This document shows, one piece after another, positions 25,345-33,361 of a stretch of 64,000 nt of DNA. The notes under the pieces were generated by a model. It had not been told where the DNA came from. It did not search any database and saw nothing but the letters and a program-made list of their open reading frames with translations. A program made the position numbers and the translations under genes. Within the stretch, counting starts at the first letter, position 1. The number at the start of each line of letters is the position of its first letter. Source of the stretch: Mucilaginibacter sp. JRF (GTDB lineage Bacteria; Bacteroidota; Bacteroidia; Sphingobacteriales; Sphingobacteriaceae); assembly GCF_015223065.1 (NCBI RefSeq), contig NZ_JADFBY010000004.1, positions 434,001 to 498,000 on the forward strand. The letters are read 5' to 3'.

Positions 25345-28300
25345 TTATACTTTAACGCTGCCAGTACGCTTTAGTGTACCCCAGCCACTTAATTCGCCTT
25401 TAAGGGCTTTACGTACCGATTTAAACAGCACATAATACATTAGCTGCCGCCATAAAAAGCGTTGCGGAATAATAAATATCAGCTTGCGGTAATCCTCCCG
25501 CTCCATACGGAAGGCGATGATAGATACCATAAAATCAACCAATAAAAATACCCCGTAAAACATGAACAGCCGCTCAGGCTTTGGTTCGAACAGGGCTAAT
25601 ATCATCATCAGATCAGCCAGCGGGGCGAACAGTGGTAATATGATTTGGAATATGAGGATGTTAGGCATACCCACCATGCCGAAAAAACTATATTTTTTGT
25701 TGAACAACGCATCACGGTTCTTCCAGAAGCTTTGCATCACCCCAAAGCTCCAGCGGAAGCGTTGTTTAAGCAGCATGTTAATGCTCTCCGGCGCTTCGGT
25801 ATAGGCAATGGCATCACCACAATTGCGGATAACATAGCCGTTTTTCAGGATGCGCATGGTAAGGTCGCAATCCTCAGCCAAGGTATCCGACGTAAAGCCA
25901 CCTGCCTTATAAATAGCCTCCTTACGAAAAGCCCCTATAGCGCCCGGTACCACGGTGATGCTGTTGATCAGATCGAATGCCCGGCGATCCATATTCTGCG
26001 CCGTAATGTATTCGATAGATTGCCAGATGGTGATGGTGTTATGCGCGTTACCCACTTTAACGGTACCTGCAACAGCGCCTATCTCTGCATCGGTAAAGCA
26101 AGCCATAAGGTGATAGATTGCATCGCTTTTTAGCTGTGTGTCGGCATCGATACACACCAGGTATCCGTTGTTTGAATGTTCGATACCATAGTTCAATGCC
26201 GAAGCTTTACCGCCATTGGCCTTGGTAAATATTTTAACCGATGGATGCTCGCCAAAAGCCTCATTCACTACCTGGTAGGTACGATCTTTTGAGCCGTCAT
26301 CAATAAAAATGATATCAAAGCGGGGATATTCCAGTTTAAGCAAACTGTTGATGGTGTTTATGGCGGTCACCTCCTCGTTGTAGGCCGGTACAATGATGCT
26401 TACCGAGGGCAGATCGGCCTCGGTTACCAATGCTTGCCTGCTCTTGTTCTCAAAAAACTGCCGTATGGCCAATATGCCTATCAATATTATACGCCCTATC
26501 GCTAAAAATATAGCCGACAAAAACACATAAAACAGAAACCAGTTACCGTAAAACAGGCCGGTAACCACGGCATCATACAATGGGCCGGTAATGCCGCTGT
26601 TCACATCATCCTTAACCAGGGGCATCAGGTCGTCGCGGGTTTTGTCGACCACATCGGCAATAGTGGTAAATTCATAGCCCTGACGCTTAAGTTCTTTGAT
26701 AATGCGGGGTAAGGCCTGCACGGTAGCCTCTCGGGTATCACCACCGGCATCGTGCAGCAATATCATGGAGCCCTTGTGCGCATCGCGAATAGTGCGCGCG
26801 TAAATACTATCGGCGGTAACGCCGGGGTACCAGTCCCACGGATCGATAGATTCGCCTATGTTAATATAGCTTTGCTTACGGCTCTCGGCAACCGGTATTA
26901 CCTCGGCAATGGTTTGCGGCTCGGCATCGGCATTAAACGGCGGCCTGAACAATATGGTGCTGCGCCCCGTAACCGATTCGATCAACTTACGCGTGGCATT
27001 CAACTCCAAACTAACCCGCTGTAAGCTCACCTTTGATATATCAGGATGGGTGTAAGTGTGGTTACCTATCTCATATCCTTCATCGTGTATTCTTTTCAGC
27101 AGGGGGATATTCTTCTCGGCCATTGAGCCTACCACAAAGAATGCCGCCGGAACTTTCTCCCGTTTCAATATATCAAGTATGCGCGGGGTATAATCCGGGT
27201 CCGGGCCATCATCAAAAGTCAACACCACCTTGCCGTGCTTATAGCCGTACCGGCGAATAACGTACTTGGTGGGCAGGGTAATATATTGCTGTTTGGTGAT
27301 AGTGTAGTTGGTGGTATCCATCTGCAACTTGATCTCGCCCGCGTGCGGGGTAGTGATCAGATCGAGCACCTCGCCATCGCCAATGTAATCTATCTTATCA
27401 TTTAAACCGACAGAGGCCAGTATTTTAGTATCAAACCCGGTTTTACGCAGCGAATCGATACTCAGGTTTTTGGAGATGAACGACCATATCCGAGGGTCCT
27501 CATAGCTTAAGCGCCAAAGGGCGACACCAGCCGTGCCCCAGTCATCAGCCATGCGGATGATGTTGAAATTGGCTGCCGCATCGGCAAAGTAAACGGTGTG
27601 TTTCAGGCTGTCGAGGCCCAGATAGGTGTAATGCAGATTGGCCGATGTTGGGTCGAACGTAATACGCGCGCTGTTCTCTTTGGCCACACTTATGGCTTGC
27701 TGATAACTTACCGGCGAGCCTACGCTGTTATCTGGCCAGTCAAAACCGCCACCCGGAAAGGTTAGTATTACCTTTTCGCTGGGTACACGGGCGCACACGT
27801 CATCAAGCAATTCCTCCACCCATTCCTGGTGCGATACATCGCCCGCGTTGCTCGATTCGTTGTGCTGATCAACAGCCATCACAAACAAATAATCGTTTAC
27901 ATGCTGTAATTCTTCCAGGCGGTAATTCTCATCCTCGGGTATTACGTTTTGGGTGAGTAGTAAACCCTGCGCATGCAGCGTGGTGTAAAGCTCTTTCTGG
28001 AAAGCGCGAAAGTCGCGGCTGTTAATGTCGATATCGTACACATCAATATTAAGCCCCTTGAATTTCAGCTTTTTTAACTGGGCGGCAACATCATTAATAA
28101 ATGTTGCACGTAGCTGCTTATCGCCTATGATGTGCTCAAGTGTTTTGGTATCATAACCACCACGCAGGTTATCGTAATTAACGTAGTTTGACAGGCTTAC
28201 AATTACCGGCTTTTTATACTTTTTATTCAGACTGATAAGCCCCGTATCTATCGATACGTTTACCACACCGGCGCCGGGCTTAATAAAAAAGCCTTCGCTA

Positions 28301-28689
28301 ACCACCATATCCAGCTTGGGCAGGCTTTCGGCAAGGGAGTTGTAAGCCTGTGGTTCCCAGGCACGGTAAAAGGCAGCGTTTATACGGCGCTTGTTGTTGG
28401 GGTGTTTAAGCAGTTGTTGCTTGCGGGCTTGTTGTAGTTTTTGTATCTGCTTTTTTTGCAGTTTGAAGTCGCGGTATTTGGTTGAGCGTTTTAACTGCTC
28501 CAGTTGTTGCGCGGTAAGTTTTTTGGGGGATGGATTTAAGTTTGGAAGGCTGGGATAAGTTTTATCGGTAACGGTTACGCCAGCAGCAATAATGCCACAT
28601 ATCAGTACTAATAAAAATACACGACTAAACCATTTAAAGCGCTTCCATCTGCCAGGCGTATCTGCCTGAAAAATTTGCTTTTGTACCAT
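25345..28689 (-). CDS. GH18-like / NodB polysaccharide deacetylase / GT2 glycosyltransferase fusion
   Basis: A three-domain membrane protein of 1,114 aa. A membrane anchor lies near residues 22-42. Residues about 105-440 form a GH18-like barrel, but the usual DxxDxDxE motif reads KGLNIDVY at 211-218, so the catalytic Glu is Tyr218. Residues about 485-690 are a NodB deacetylase with TFDDGPD (Asp493/Asp494) and H544-T-Y-T-H548. A membrane span near 710-740 precedes a GT2 synthase with DAD (848-850), EDCD (939-942) and QRFRW (976-980), then further spans. GT2 with NodB suggests export and deacetylation of a beta-1,4- or 1,6-linked N-acetylglucosamine-type polysaccharide. The start at 28689 gives a sensible cytosolic N-terminus. 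Confidence 0.9.
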   Translation of the reverse strand: MVQKQIFQADTPGRWKRFKWFSRVFLLVLICGIIAAGVTVTDKTYPSLPNLNPSPKKLTAQQLEQLKRSTKYRDFKLQKKQIQKLQQARKQQLLKHPNNKRRINAAFYRAWEPQAYNSLAESLPKLDMVVSEGFFIKPGAGVVNVSIDTGLISLNKKYKKPVIVSLSNYVNYDNLRGGYDTKTLEHIIGDKQLRATFINDVAAQLKKLKFKGLNIDVYDIDINSRDFRAFQKELYTTLHAQGLLLTQNVIPEDENYRLEELQHVNDYLFVMAVDQHNESSNAGDVSHQEWVEELLDDVCARVPSEKVILTFPGGGFDWPDNSVGSPVSYQQAISVAKENSARITFDPTSANLHYTYLGLDSLKHTVYFADAAANFNIIRMADDWGTAGVALWRLSYEDPRIWSFISKNLSIDSLRKTGFDTKILASVGLNDKIDYIGDGEVLDLITTPHAGEIKLQMDTTNYTITKQQYITLPTKYVIRRYGYKHGKVVLTFDDGPDPDYTPRILDILKREKVPAAFFVVGSMAEKNIPLLKRIHDEGYEIGNHTYTHPDISKVSLQRVSLELNATRKLIESVTGRSTILFRPPFNADAEPQTIAEVIPVAESRKQSYINIGESIDPWDWYPGVTADSIYARTIRDAHKGSMILLHDAGGDTREATVQALPRIIKELKRQGYEFTTIADVVDKTRDDLMPLVKDDVNSGITGPLYDAVVTGLFYGNWFLFYVFLSAIFLAIGRIILIGILAIRQFFENKSRQALVTEADLPSVSIIVPAYNEEVTAINTINSLLKLEYPRFDIIFIDDGSKDRTYQVVNEAFGEHPSVKIFTKANGGKASALNYGIEHSNNGYLVCIDADTQLKSDAIYHLMACFTDAEIGAVAGTVKVGNAHNTITIWQSIEYITAQNMDRRAFDLINSITVVPGAIGAFRKEAIYKAGGFTSDTLAEDCDLTMRILKNGYVIRNCGDAIAYTEAPESINMLLKQRFRWSFGVMQSFWKNRDALFNKKYSFFGMVGMPNILIFQIILPLFAPLADLMMILALFEPKPERLFMFYGVFLLVDFMVSIIAFRMEREDYRKLIFIIPQRFLWRQLMYYVLFKSVRKALKGELSGWGTLKRTGSVKV

Positions 28690-28725
28690 GAAATGCTAAC
28701 AGCAAAATTAGGGTTATAAGGGCTA

Positions 28726-28881
28726 TTAATGCTTATCGGGTTGTACGTTGCTAAAATCAACACCGCATTTGCAGTTGGTGCCACAGCCTTTTTTTTCAAA
28801 CAGGCTACGATATATTTTACGGCCCAGGTAAAACGCTGCGCCCGCAAATAATATAGCAATTATAACAACCTGAATATTCAT
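28726..28881 (-). CDS. FeoB-associated-type Cys-rich small membrane protein
   Basis: ATG at 28881 opens a 51-codon frame: MNIQVVIIAILFAGAAFYLG is one membrane span, then a basic patch (RKIYRSLFEKK) and the Cys cluster GCGTNCKCG, then a short polar tail. The span plus Cys motif resembles the FeoB-associated Cys-rich membrane proteins; no feoB is nearby, so the family call is tentative. It sits between DedA and the large fusion gene, all on the same strand. Confidence 0.6.
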   Translation of the reverse strand: MNIQVVIIAILFAGAAFYLGRKIYRSLFEKKGCGTNCKCGVDFSNVQPDKH

Positions 28882-28984
28882 TACACAAAATTAAGCATTT
28901 ATATCACTATAAACGAAAAACCAAACGTAATGATACACCGCCCATGCTCATTTACAACGGCATGACAGTTTGTATGGGATGAAA

Positions 28985-29638
28985 TTAAGCCGCTTTGTTT
29001 TTTGAAGACCGGCTTCTGATGGCTGCCCATATTGGCGGCACTATCGAGAATAGGATGATGGCGAATACTACCAGCGTAAAGTTCTCTTTCACTACCGGTA
29101 TGTTACCAAAAAAGAAACCCAGGAATAAAAAGCTGATCACCCAGGCCAGGCCACCTGTAATGTTATACAGGCTATATCTGCCGAACGGCATGCTGCCCAC
29201 ACCCGCTACAAATGGCGCTATGGTACGTATAATTGGTAAAAAACGGCTGAATATTACGGCCTTACCGCCGTGCTTATCAAAAAAGGCTTTGGTTTGCAGG
29301 TAGTAATCCAGCTTGAGTATCTTGTTATCTTCCTTAAAAACCTTGGGGCCTAAATAGTTGCCCAGCATGTAGTTTACGGTATTGCCTACAAAAGCGGCTA
29401 CTACAAGCAGTAATGAAAGAATGTAAATATTTAAACCTGTTTGCTCGCCGGCAATAAGGGCGCCTGCTGCAAATAACAATGAATCGCCGGGAAGAAATGG
29501 GGTTACCACAAAGCCGGTTTCAGCGAAAATGATCAGGAAAAGTATCAGGTAAGTCCAGCCTTGATAGTCGTGCGTTATTTGGGCCAGATGCTTATCAATA
29601 TGCAGTATAAAATCGATGATGCTTTTTATTACTTCCAC
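28985..29638 (-). CDS. DedA/SNARE-associated family membrane protein
   Basis: A polytopic membrane protein of 217 aa. Family motifs are present: VTPFLPGDSLLF (E/F-x-x-PG-E/D type), GNTVNYMLGNYLG, FFDKHGGKAVIFSRFLPIIRTIAPFVAGVGSMPF with the conserved FxRxxP-x-x-R, then GGLAW. DedA proteins are proton-dependent lipid scramblases or flippases, some recycling undecaprenyl phosphate or phosphatidylethanolamine. It acts in the inner membrane. No operon partner is evident; the next gene on its strand is a small Cys-rich membrane protein about 100 nt downstream. Confidence 0.92.
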   Translation of the reverse strand: MEVIKSIIDFILHIDKHLAQITHDYQGWTYLILFLIIFAETGFVVTPFLPGDSLLFAAGALIAGEQTGLNIYILSLLLVVAAFVGNTVNYMLGNYLGPKVFKEDNKILKLDYYLQTKAFFDKHGGKAVIFSRFLPIIRTIAPFVAGVGSMPFGRYSLYNITGGLAWVISFLFLGFFFGNIPVVKENFTLVVFAIILFSIVPPIWAAIRSRSSKNKAA

Positions 29639-29676
29639 AGCGGTAAATTTTGCCGTAAAAATATAAATAAAATCGA

Positions 29677-30417
29677 CTATCTGTTTGTTAAAATACCTGC
29701 ACCAAAAGCAGTTGAATCGCTGGCGGCTACACCGGCACGGCCATAGGTATATATGGTATACAACCGCCCATCCTGTATGGTGGTGTTGGCTAACTCCTCT
29801 AAAGTTTGGTTGGTAGTTCCAAAAGCGCTTATCTTAAAGGTATACACGCCAGCGGGTAGTTCAATAAAATCGCTAAAGGTGTTGAACCTTTGCTGCCTGA
29901 AGGCAACACTATCATTAGCGGTAAGTGTTAGGCCATTGGCAGCGCCTGTAACCGCAGGGGCGGCATTTACAAACCTTATTTTACCACGACCAACACGGGC
30001 GGCGGTGCTGGTATCAACCGTAAAAAGATAGCCTAATGTATTTTGTGCACGCGTACCGGTGATGTATAATGTGTATTTGGTTTCGCGGGAAAGGTTGGTA
30101 CTATCTATTTTTAACAGATTTACCACATTGCCTGTTGATGCTGAGCGTATCTGGAAAGGGGTATCAATATTAGTTAACCCGAAATATCCCGAAGGTGTTG
30201 GATAGCGGTATGCCGTAGTACCGTTTTGCCTCAACAGGTTAACATATAGATATACCGGCAAGGCATCATAACTCAGGTTGATAACCTGATATTCTATCTT
30301 AGCCTCTGACGGGTTGATGTTACCGGTTTTTGAGCACGATGATATAAATGGGAAGAACATGGTGCCCGCTACAAGCAGTGTAAGCGTTAATAAGAAATTG
30401 CTTTTATAGTTGTTCAT
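29677..30417 (-). CDS. DUF4397-containing lipoprotein (paralogue 1)
   Basis: A protein of 246 aa with a lipoprotein signal (hydrophobic run ending SSCSK, Cys28). The mature part has DUF4397-type beta-sandwich segments: YQVINLSYDALPVYLYVN near 43-60 and GKIRFVNAAPAV...LPAGVYTFKISAFG in the second half. DUF4397 proteins are exported and of unknown function. It is 11 nt downstream of a second DUF4397 gene, so the two form an operon and probably arose by duplication. Confidence 0.8.
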   Translation of the reverse strand: MNNYKSNFLLTLTLLVAGTMFFPFISSCSKTGNINPSEAKIEYQVINLSYDALPVYLYVNLLRQNGTTAYRYPTPSGYFGLTNIDTPFQIRSASTGNVVNLLKIDSTNLSRETKYTLYITGTRAQNTLGYLFTVDTSTAARVGRGKIRFVNAAPAVTGAANGLTLTANDSVAFRQQRFNTFSDFIELPAGVYTFKISAFGTTNQTLEELANTTIQDGRLYTIYTYGRAGVAASDSTAFGAGILTNR

Positions 30418-30428
30418 GCTACTGCTTA

Positions 30429-31079
30429 TTAATTTTGAATAACACCCACGTTAAAGCCACCATCGCCGGTTATGGCCGGGTCGCCTTTGGTATATATGGT
30501 ATACGCATTGCCACGGGTAAACGTAACACTATCGGTTAATAAGGTAGCGCCCGTTACCGAAAGTTTTTTTCTGCCGGGTACTATGCGCAACAGATCAGAC
30601 ACTGAGCGGTAGGCGGCATTAGTAACCTTGGCCGTATCGTTAAGTGAAAGAGTTAGCGATGTAGTCTTTGGCGACGCGTTTATAATGCGGATCATGGCCA
30701 CGTTGCCGGTATCAACCGTCAGATCATCATTAACCAGTATCAGGTTAGCGGTATCAAGCGCGGCGGCGAACAGGATATAGCTTCTGGCCGAATCAAGCGA
30801 GAGGGGCAAATTTAAGGCTACCTCGGCCGAACCATCATTTTTAAACTGGTAGTTTTGCTGACCTGAATAAACACTCAAATAGGCCGATATACCATCAGGA
30901 TAAATGGTTGAGGTATTGTTGAGCCTTGTGCCGTTCATGAAAAAGTTAAAGCTGCGCGGACTCACGTTCACCAGGGCGATGGCTGCCGATGGTGGCACGG
31001 TTGGCGCTATATCCTCATCCTGGCATGATGCCAGCGCGACAACAACAGCTAAAACTATAACAGGAACCTTAAATTTCAT
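30429..31079 (-). CDS. DUF4397-containing lipoprotein (paralogue 2)
   Basis: A protein of 216 aa, lipoprotein signal ending ALASCQDED (Cys19). It has two DUF4397-like motifs, IALVNVSPRSFNFFMNG and VAMIRIINASPKTTSLTLSLN, each followed by a strand-rich stretch (VSDLLRIVPGRKKLSVTG). It is first in a two-gene operon with the shorter-spaced paralogue downstream. Both are predicted to be membrane-anchored and periplasmic or surface-exposed. No partner or substrate is evident. Confidence 0.8.
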   Translation of the reverse strand: MKFKVPVIVLAVVVALASCQDEDIAPTVPPSAAIALVNVSPRSFNFFMNGTRLNNTSTIYPDGISAYLSVYSGQQNYQFKNDGSAEVALNLPLSLDSARSYILFAAALDTANLILVNDDLTVDTGNVAMIRIINASPKTTSLTLSLNDTAKVTNAAYRSVSDLLRIVPGRKKLSVTGATLLTDSVTFTRGNAYTIYTKGDPAITGDGGFNVGVIQN

Positions 31080-31177
31080 GGCGCTAATATATAACTGATG
31101 TTTGTGATGTTTGTTATAAGTGCTTGCAAAAAGTTGATCACTTTTATAATTTCGGGATACCCAACCAAGCTATCTGC

Positions 31178-31549
31178 ATGAAATATCTATTTCTATTTTT
31201 AAGTATCGTTCTATTTGTATCGGCTTGCGGTACTTCAAAGTTTGATTGTAAAGATTGGACGGACAGTTTCAAGGATAATTATAAATTTAACTTAATAATA
31301 GATAAGATTGAGAAACATGGTGTAGTAATATATTTTTACGGAAGAAGTCCGTCAACAAGTAAAAAGGATTTAGTTATGGAAGGCACAGGCTGGACAAGCG
31401 CTATATTAGATACTTTTAAGGTTGGCGATACATTGATAAAAAAGCGTGGTGAGTATAAAATAACCATCAAACGCAAAAATGCTATTTTATCCATACCGAT
31501 GGTATGTGAAGGGGTAATATATAAGGATAGTTTAGCCGCGCAAAAATAA
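31178..31549 (+). CDS. hypothetical lipoprotein, AT-rich
   Basis: ATG at 31178 gives 123 aa with a good lipobox (FVSACGTS, Cys16); the upstream in-frame Met at 31124 only adds residues that look untranslated. The mature part is beta-rich, with an alternating KLIIDKIEKHGVVIYFYGR-like pattern, GDTLIKKRGEYKITIKRK and a Cys near the end. No family is recognised. Base composition is clearly more AT-rich than the neighbouring genes, which hints at transfer. Its end overlaps the convergent small membrane gene by 18 nt. Confidence 0.65.
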   Translation: MKYLFLFLSIVLFVSACGTSKFDCKDWTDSFKDNYKFNLIIDKIEKHGVVIYFYGRSPSTSKKDLVMEGTGWTSAILDTFKVGDTLIKKRGEYKITIKRKNAILSIPMVCEGVIYKDSLAAQK

Positions 31550-31759
31550 CTTCCTACCTCTTATAAAAAGAAACACCGCCAATACCAACAAAGCAACAGA
31601 TAGTATCAATCCATTAATATCCATCGAGAAGCTCAACGCTTCACCAGAGCCCGATTCGCTACTGTATCGTTTAAATGATATTCTATCCGCGATAGCGAAT
31701 ACAGCTATTAAGCAACTTAGTGCTATTAAAATAATGCCCGAAATTTTTAGTCTTTCCAA
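31532..31759 (-). CDS. small two-span membrane protein, hypothetical
   Basis: A protein of 75 aa with two predicted membrane spans, residues about 6-25 (GIILIALSCLIAVFAI) and 48-67 (INGLILSVALLVLAVFLFI), and a Ser/Gly-rich loop between them. It ends in a basic tail. No family is recognised. Its start overlaps the end of the next upstream frame by 13 nt, which suggests the two are translated together. AT-rich like its neighbours. Confidence 0.5.
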   Translation of the reverse strand: MERLKISGIILIALSCLIAVFAIADRISFKRYSSESGSGEALSFSMDINGLILSVALLVLAVFLFIRGRKLFLRG

Positions 31760-32031
31760 AACATTGTTTCTATTTCGTAAACTATGCTATCCGGCAAGGT
31801 ATTGTTGATTACGTGAACGCTTACCAATGCTGTGCCCCTAATATGCACACAGTCCATTATACTGAGGTTATTAGCGATAAAGAAATCACTATTCTTTTTT
31901 TCAACCGCGCGTAGATACATTATTGCAAATGATCTTTCTGTTGCCATGATCAGTAAGTTATTCGAAAAAGTAAGCCTATGAAATATCACGGGCGGATTCG
32001 ACAGCTTACGACAAAACGAGGGCAACTGCAT
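31747..32031 (-). CDS. hypothetical protein (94 aa; start uncertain)
   Basis: The open frame gives 94 aa, but an internal ATG at 31947 (MATERSFAIMYLRAVEKKNS) would give a 67-aa protein and may be the true start. The C-terminal half (GTALVSVHVINNTLPDSIVYEIETMFW) has regular strand character. No signal, membrane span or known motif. The 13-nt overlap with the downstream small membrane gene supports it being coding. AT-rich. Confidence 0.38.
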   Translation of the reverse strand: MQLPSFCRKLSNPPVIFHRLTFSNNLLIMATERSFAIMYLRAVEKKNSDFFIANNLSIMDCVHIRGTALVSVHVINNTLPDSIVYEIETMFWKD

Positions 32032-32142
32032 GTAGTTAATATTATTAACCTAAAATAAATTAAATAGTTTTAAGATAAGCAAAACGATACACTACAGATA
32101 TTGTATAATCATTGATGTGTTACGCATGGCCATGTATCAAAA

Positions 32143-32168
32143 AAAGCCATGCACAAGTGCACGGCTTT
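32143..32168 (-). terminator. intrinsic terminator of dnaN
   Basis: Stem AAAGCC-A-TGCAC / GTGCA-C-GGCTTT with a 2-nt loop and one mismatch; on the minus strand it ends in a run of T (A7 on the plus strand at 32139-32145). It lies about 30 nt after the dnaN stop. Confidence 0.78.
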
Positions 32169-32197
32169 CAGTTGGATTTATAATTTAAGTTTACAAC

Positions 32198-33322
32198 TTA
32201 AGCATAACTGTTAAGCATAACCGGCATTACCAGCATCAGCACATCTTCGTTCTCATCTCCGCCTTGTGGCAATAATAATCCGGCGCGGTTAGGGGTCGAC
32301 ATTTCCAGTACAACCTCCTCGCTGCTCAGGTTTTTAAGCATCTCGATTAAAAAACGCGCGTTAAAACCTATCTCAATATCCTCACCCTCGTACTGGCAGC
32401 TTAAACGCTCGTGCGCTTCATTGGCAAAGTCAATATCTTCTGACGAGATATGCAACTCACTGCCATTAATTTTAAGCCTTACCTGGTGAGTAGTTTTGTT
32501 AGCATAAATGGCCACACGGTTAAGTGAACCCAGGAATGCCAAACGGTCAATATTTAATTTGTTAGGATTGTTTAACGGAATAACCGCCTCATAATCCGGG
32601 TAACGCTCGTCAATTAAACGGCACACCAGATTAATGCTGCCAAATTTAAAAAAGGCGCTGGTGTTGTTATATTCAACTGATACATTGATATCATCAGCAG
32701 GTAATGCTGATTTTAAAAGCGTTAAAGCCTTTTTAGGCAATATGAATGATGTTGCGCTGGCAGCCTGCGCATCCTTACGGCGGTAGCGTACAAGCTTGTG
32801 CGCATCTGTAGCTACAAAGGTAAGGTGTTGTGGCGATAGCTGGCAAAATACCCCCGTCATGGCCGGGCGCAACTCATCATTACTTACCGCGAATATGGTT
32901 TTGTTGATGGCCTCGGCCAGTACTGATGCAGGCAGGTTAACTGACGATGCATTTTCAACCACCGGAATTTTCGGGAAATCTTCGCCGTTCTCTCCGCTTA
33001 GTTTGTATTTACCGTCGCCGGCGCTTATTTCAATAGCAAATGTGGTATCATCAACCGAGAAAGCTACGGGTTGCTCAGGCAACGATTTCAGGGTATCGAG
33101 CAATATACGCGAAGGTATGGCAATGCGGCCATTCTCTTTGGCCTCAACCGCCAGCGATGTGGTCATGCTGGTTTGCAGATCGGTTGCCGATATGGTTAAG
33201 TTACCATCTTTTATCTCGAACAAAAAGTTCTCCAGGATGGGCAAAACCGTGCTATTGCTCAGAGCACCGCTAACAGCCTGTAGCTGCTTCAGCAATGTTG
33301 ATGTAGAAACGATAAATCGCAT
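32198..33322 (-). CDS. dnaN: DNA polymerase III beta subunit (sliding clamp)
   Basis: A ring-clamp subunit of 374 aa with three repeats. It starts MRFIVSTSTLLKQLQAVSGAL, and the RPAMTGVFCQL, FVATDAHKLVRY and the C-terminal VLMLVMPVMLNSYA (hydrophobic clamp end) segments are standard. It tethers the replicative polymerase to DNA. It is not next to dnaA, gyrB or recF, so this is not the origin region. Its own terminator follows; the gldF-gldG fusion is 39 nt upstream on the same strand. Confidence 0.96.
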   Translation of the reverse strand: MRFIVSTSTLLKQLQAVSGALSNSTVLPILENFLFEIKDGNLTISATDLQTSMTTSLAVEAKENGRIAIPSRILLDTLKSLPEQPVAFSVDDTTFAIEISAGDGKYKLSGENGEDFPKIPVVENASSVNLPASVLAEAINKTIFAVSNDELRPAMTGVFCQLSPQHLTFVATDAHKLVRYRRKDAQAASATSFILPKKALTLLKSALPADDINVSVEYNNTSAFFKFGSINLVCRLIDERYPDYEAVIPLNNPNKLNIDRLAFLGSLNRVAIYANKTTHQVRLKINGSELHISSEDIDFANEAHERLSCQYEGEDIEIGFNARFLIEMLKNLSSEEVVLEMSTPNRAGLLLPQGGDENEDVLMLVMPVMLNSYA

Positions 33323-33361
33323 ATATTTTACTTAAATATTGGTCAATCAAAAGTATAAAAA

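Noticed and set aside
32198..33322. Replication origin near dnaN
   Set aside because: No dnaA, gyrB or recF, and no cluster of DnaA-box-like sites was seen beside the gene.
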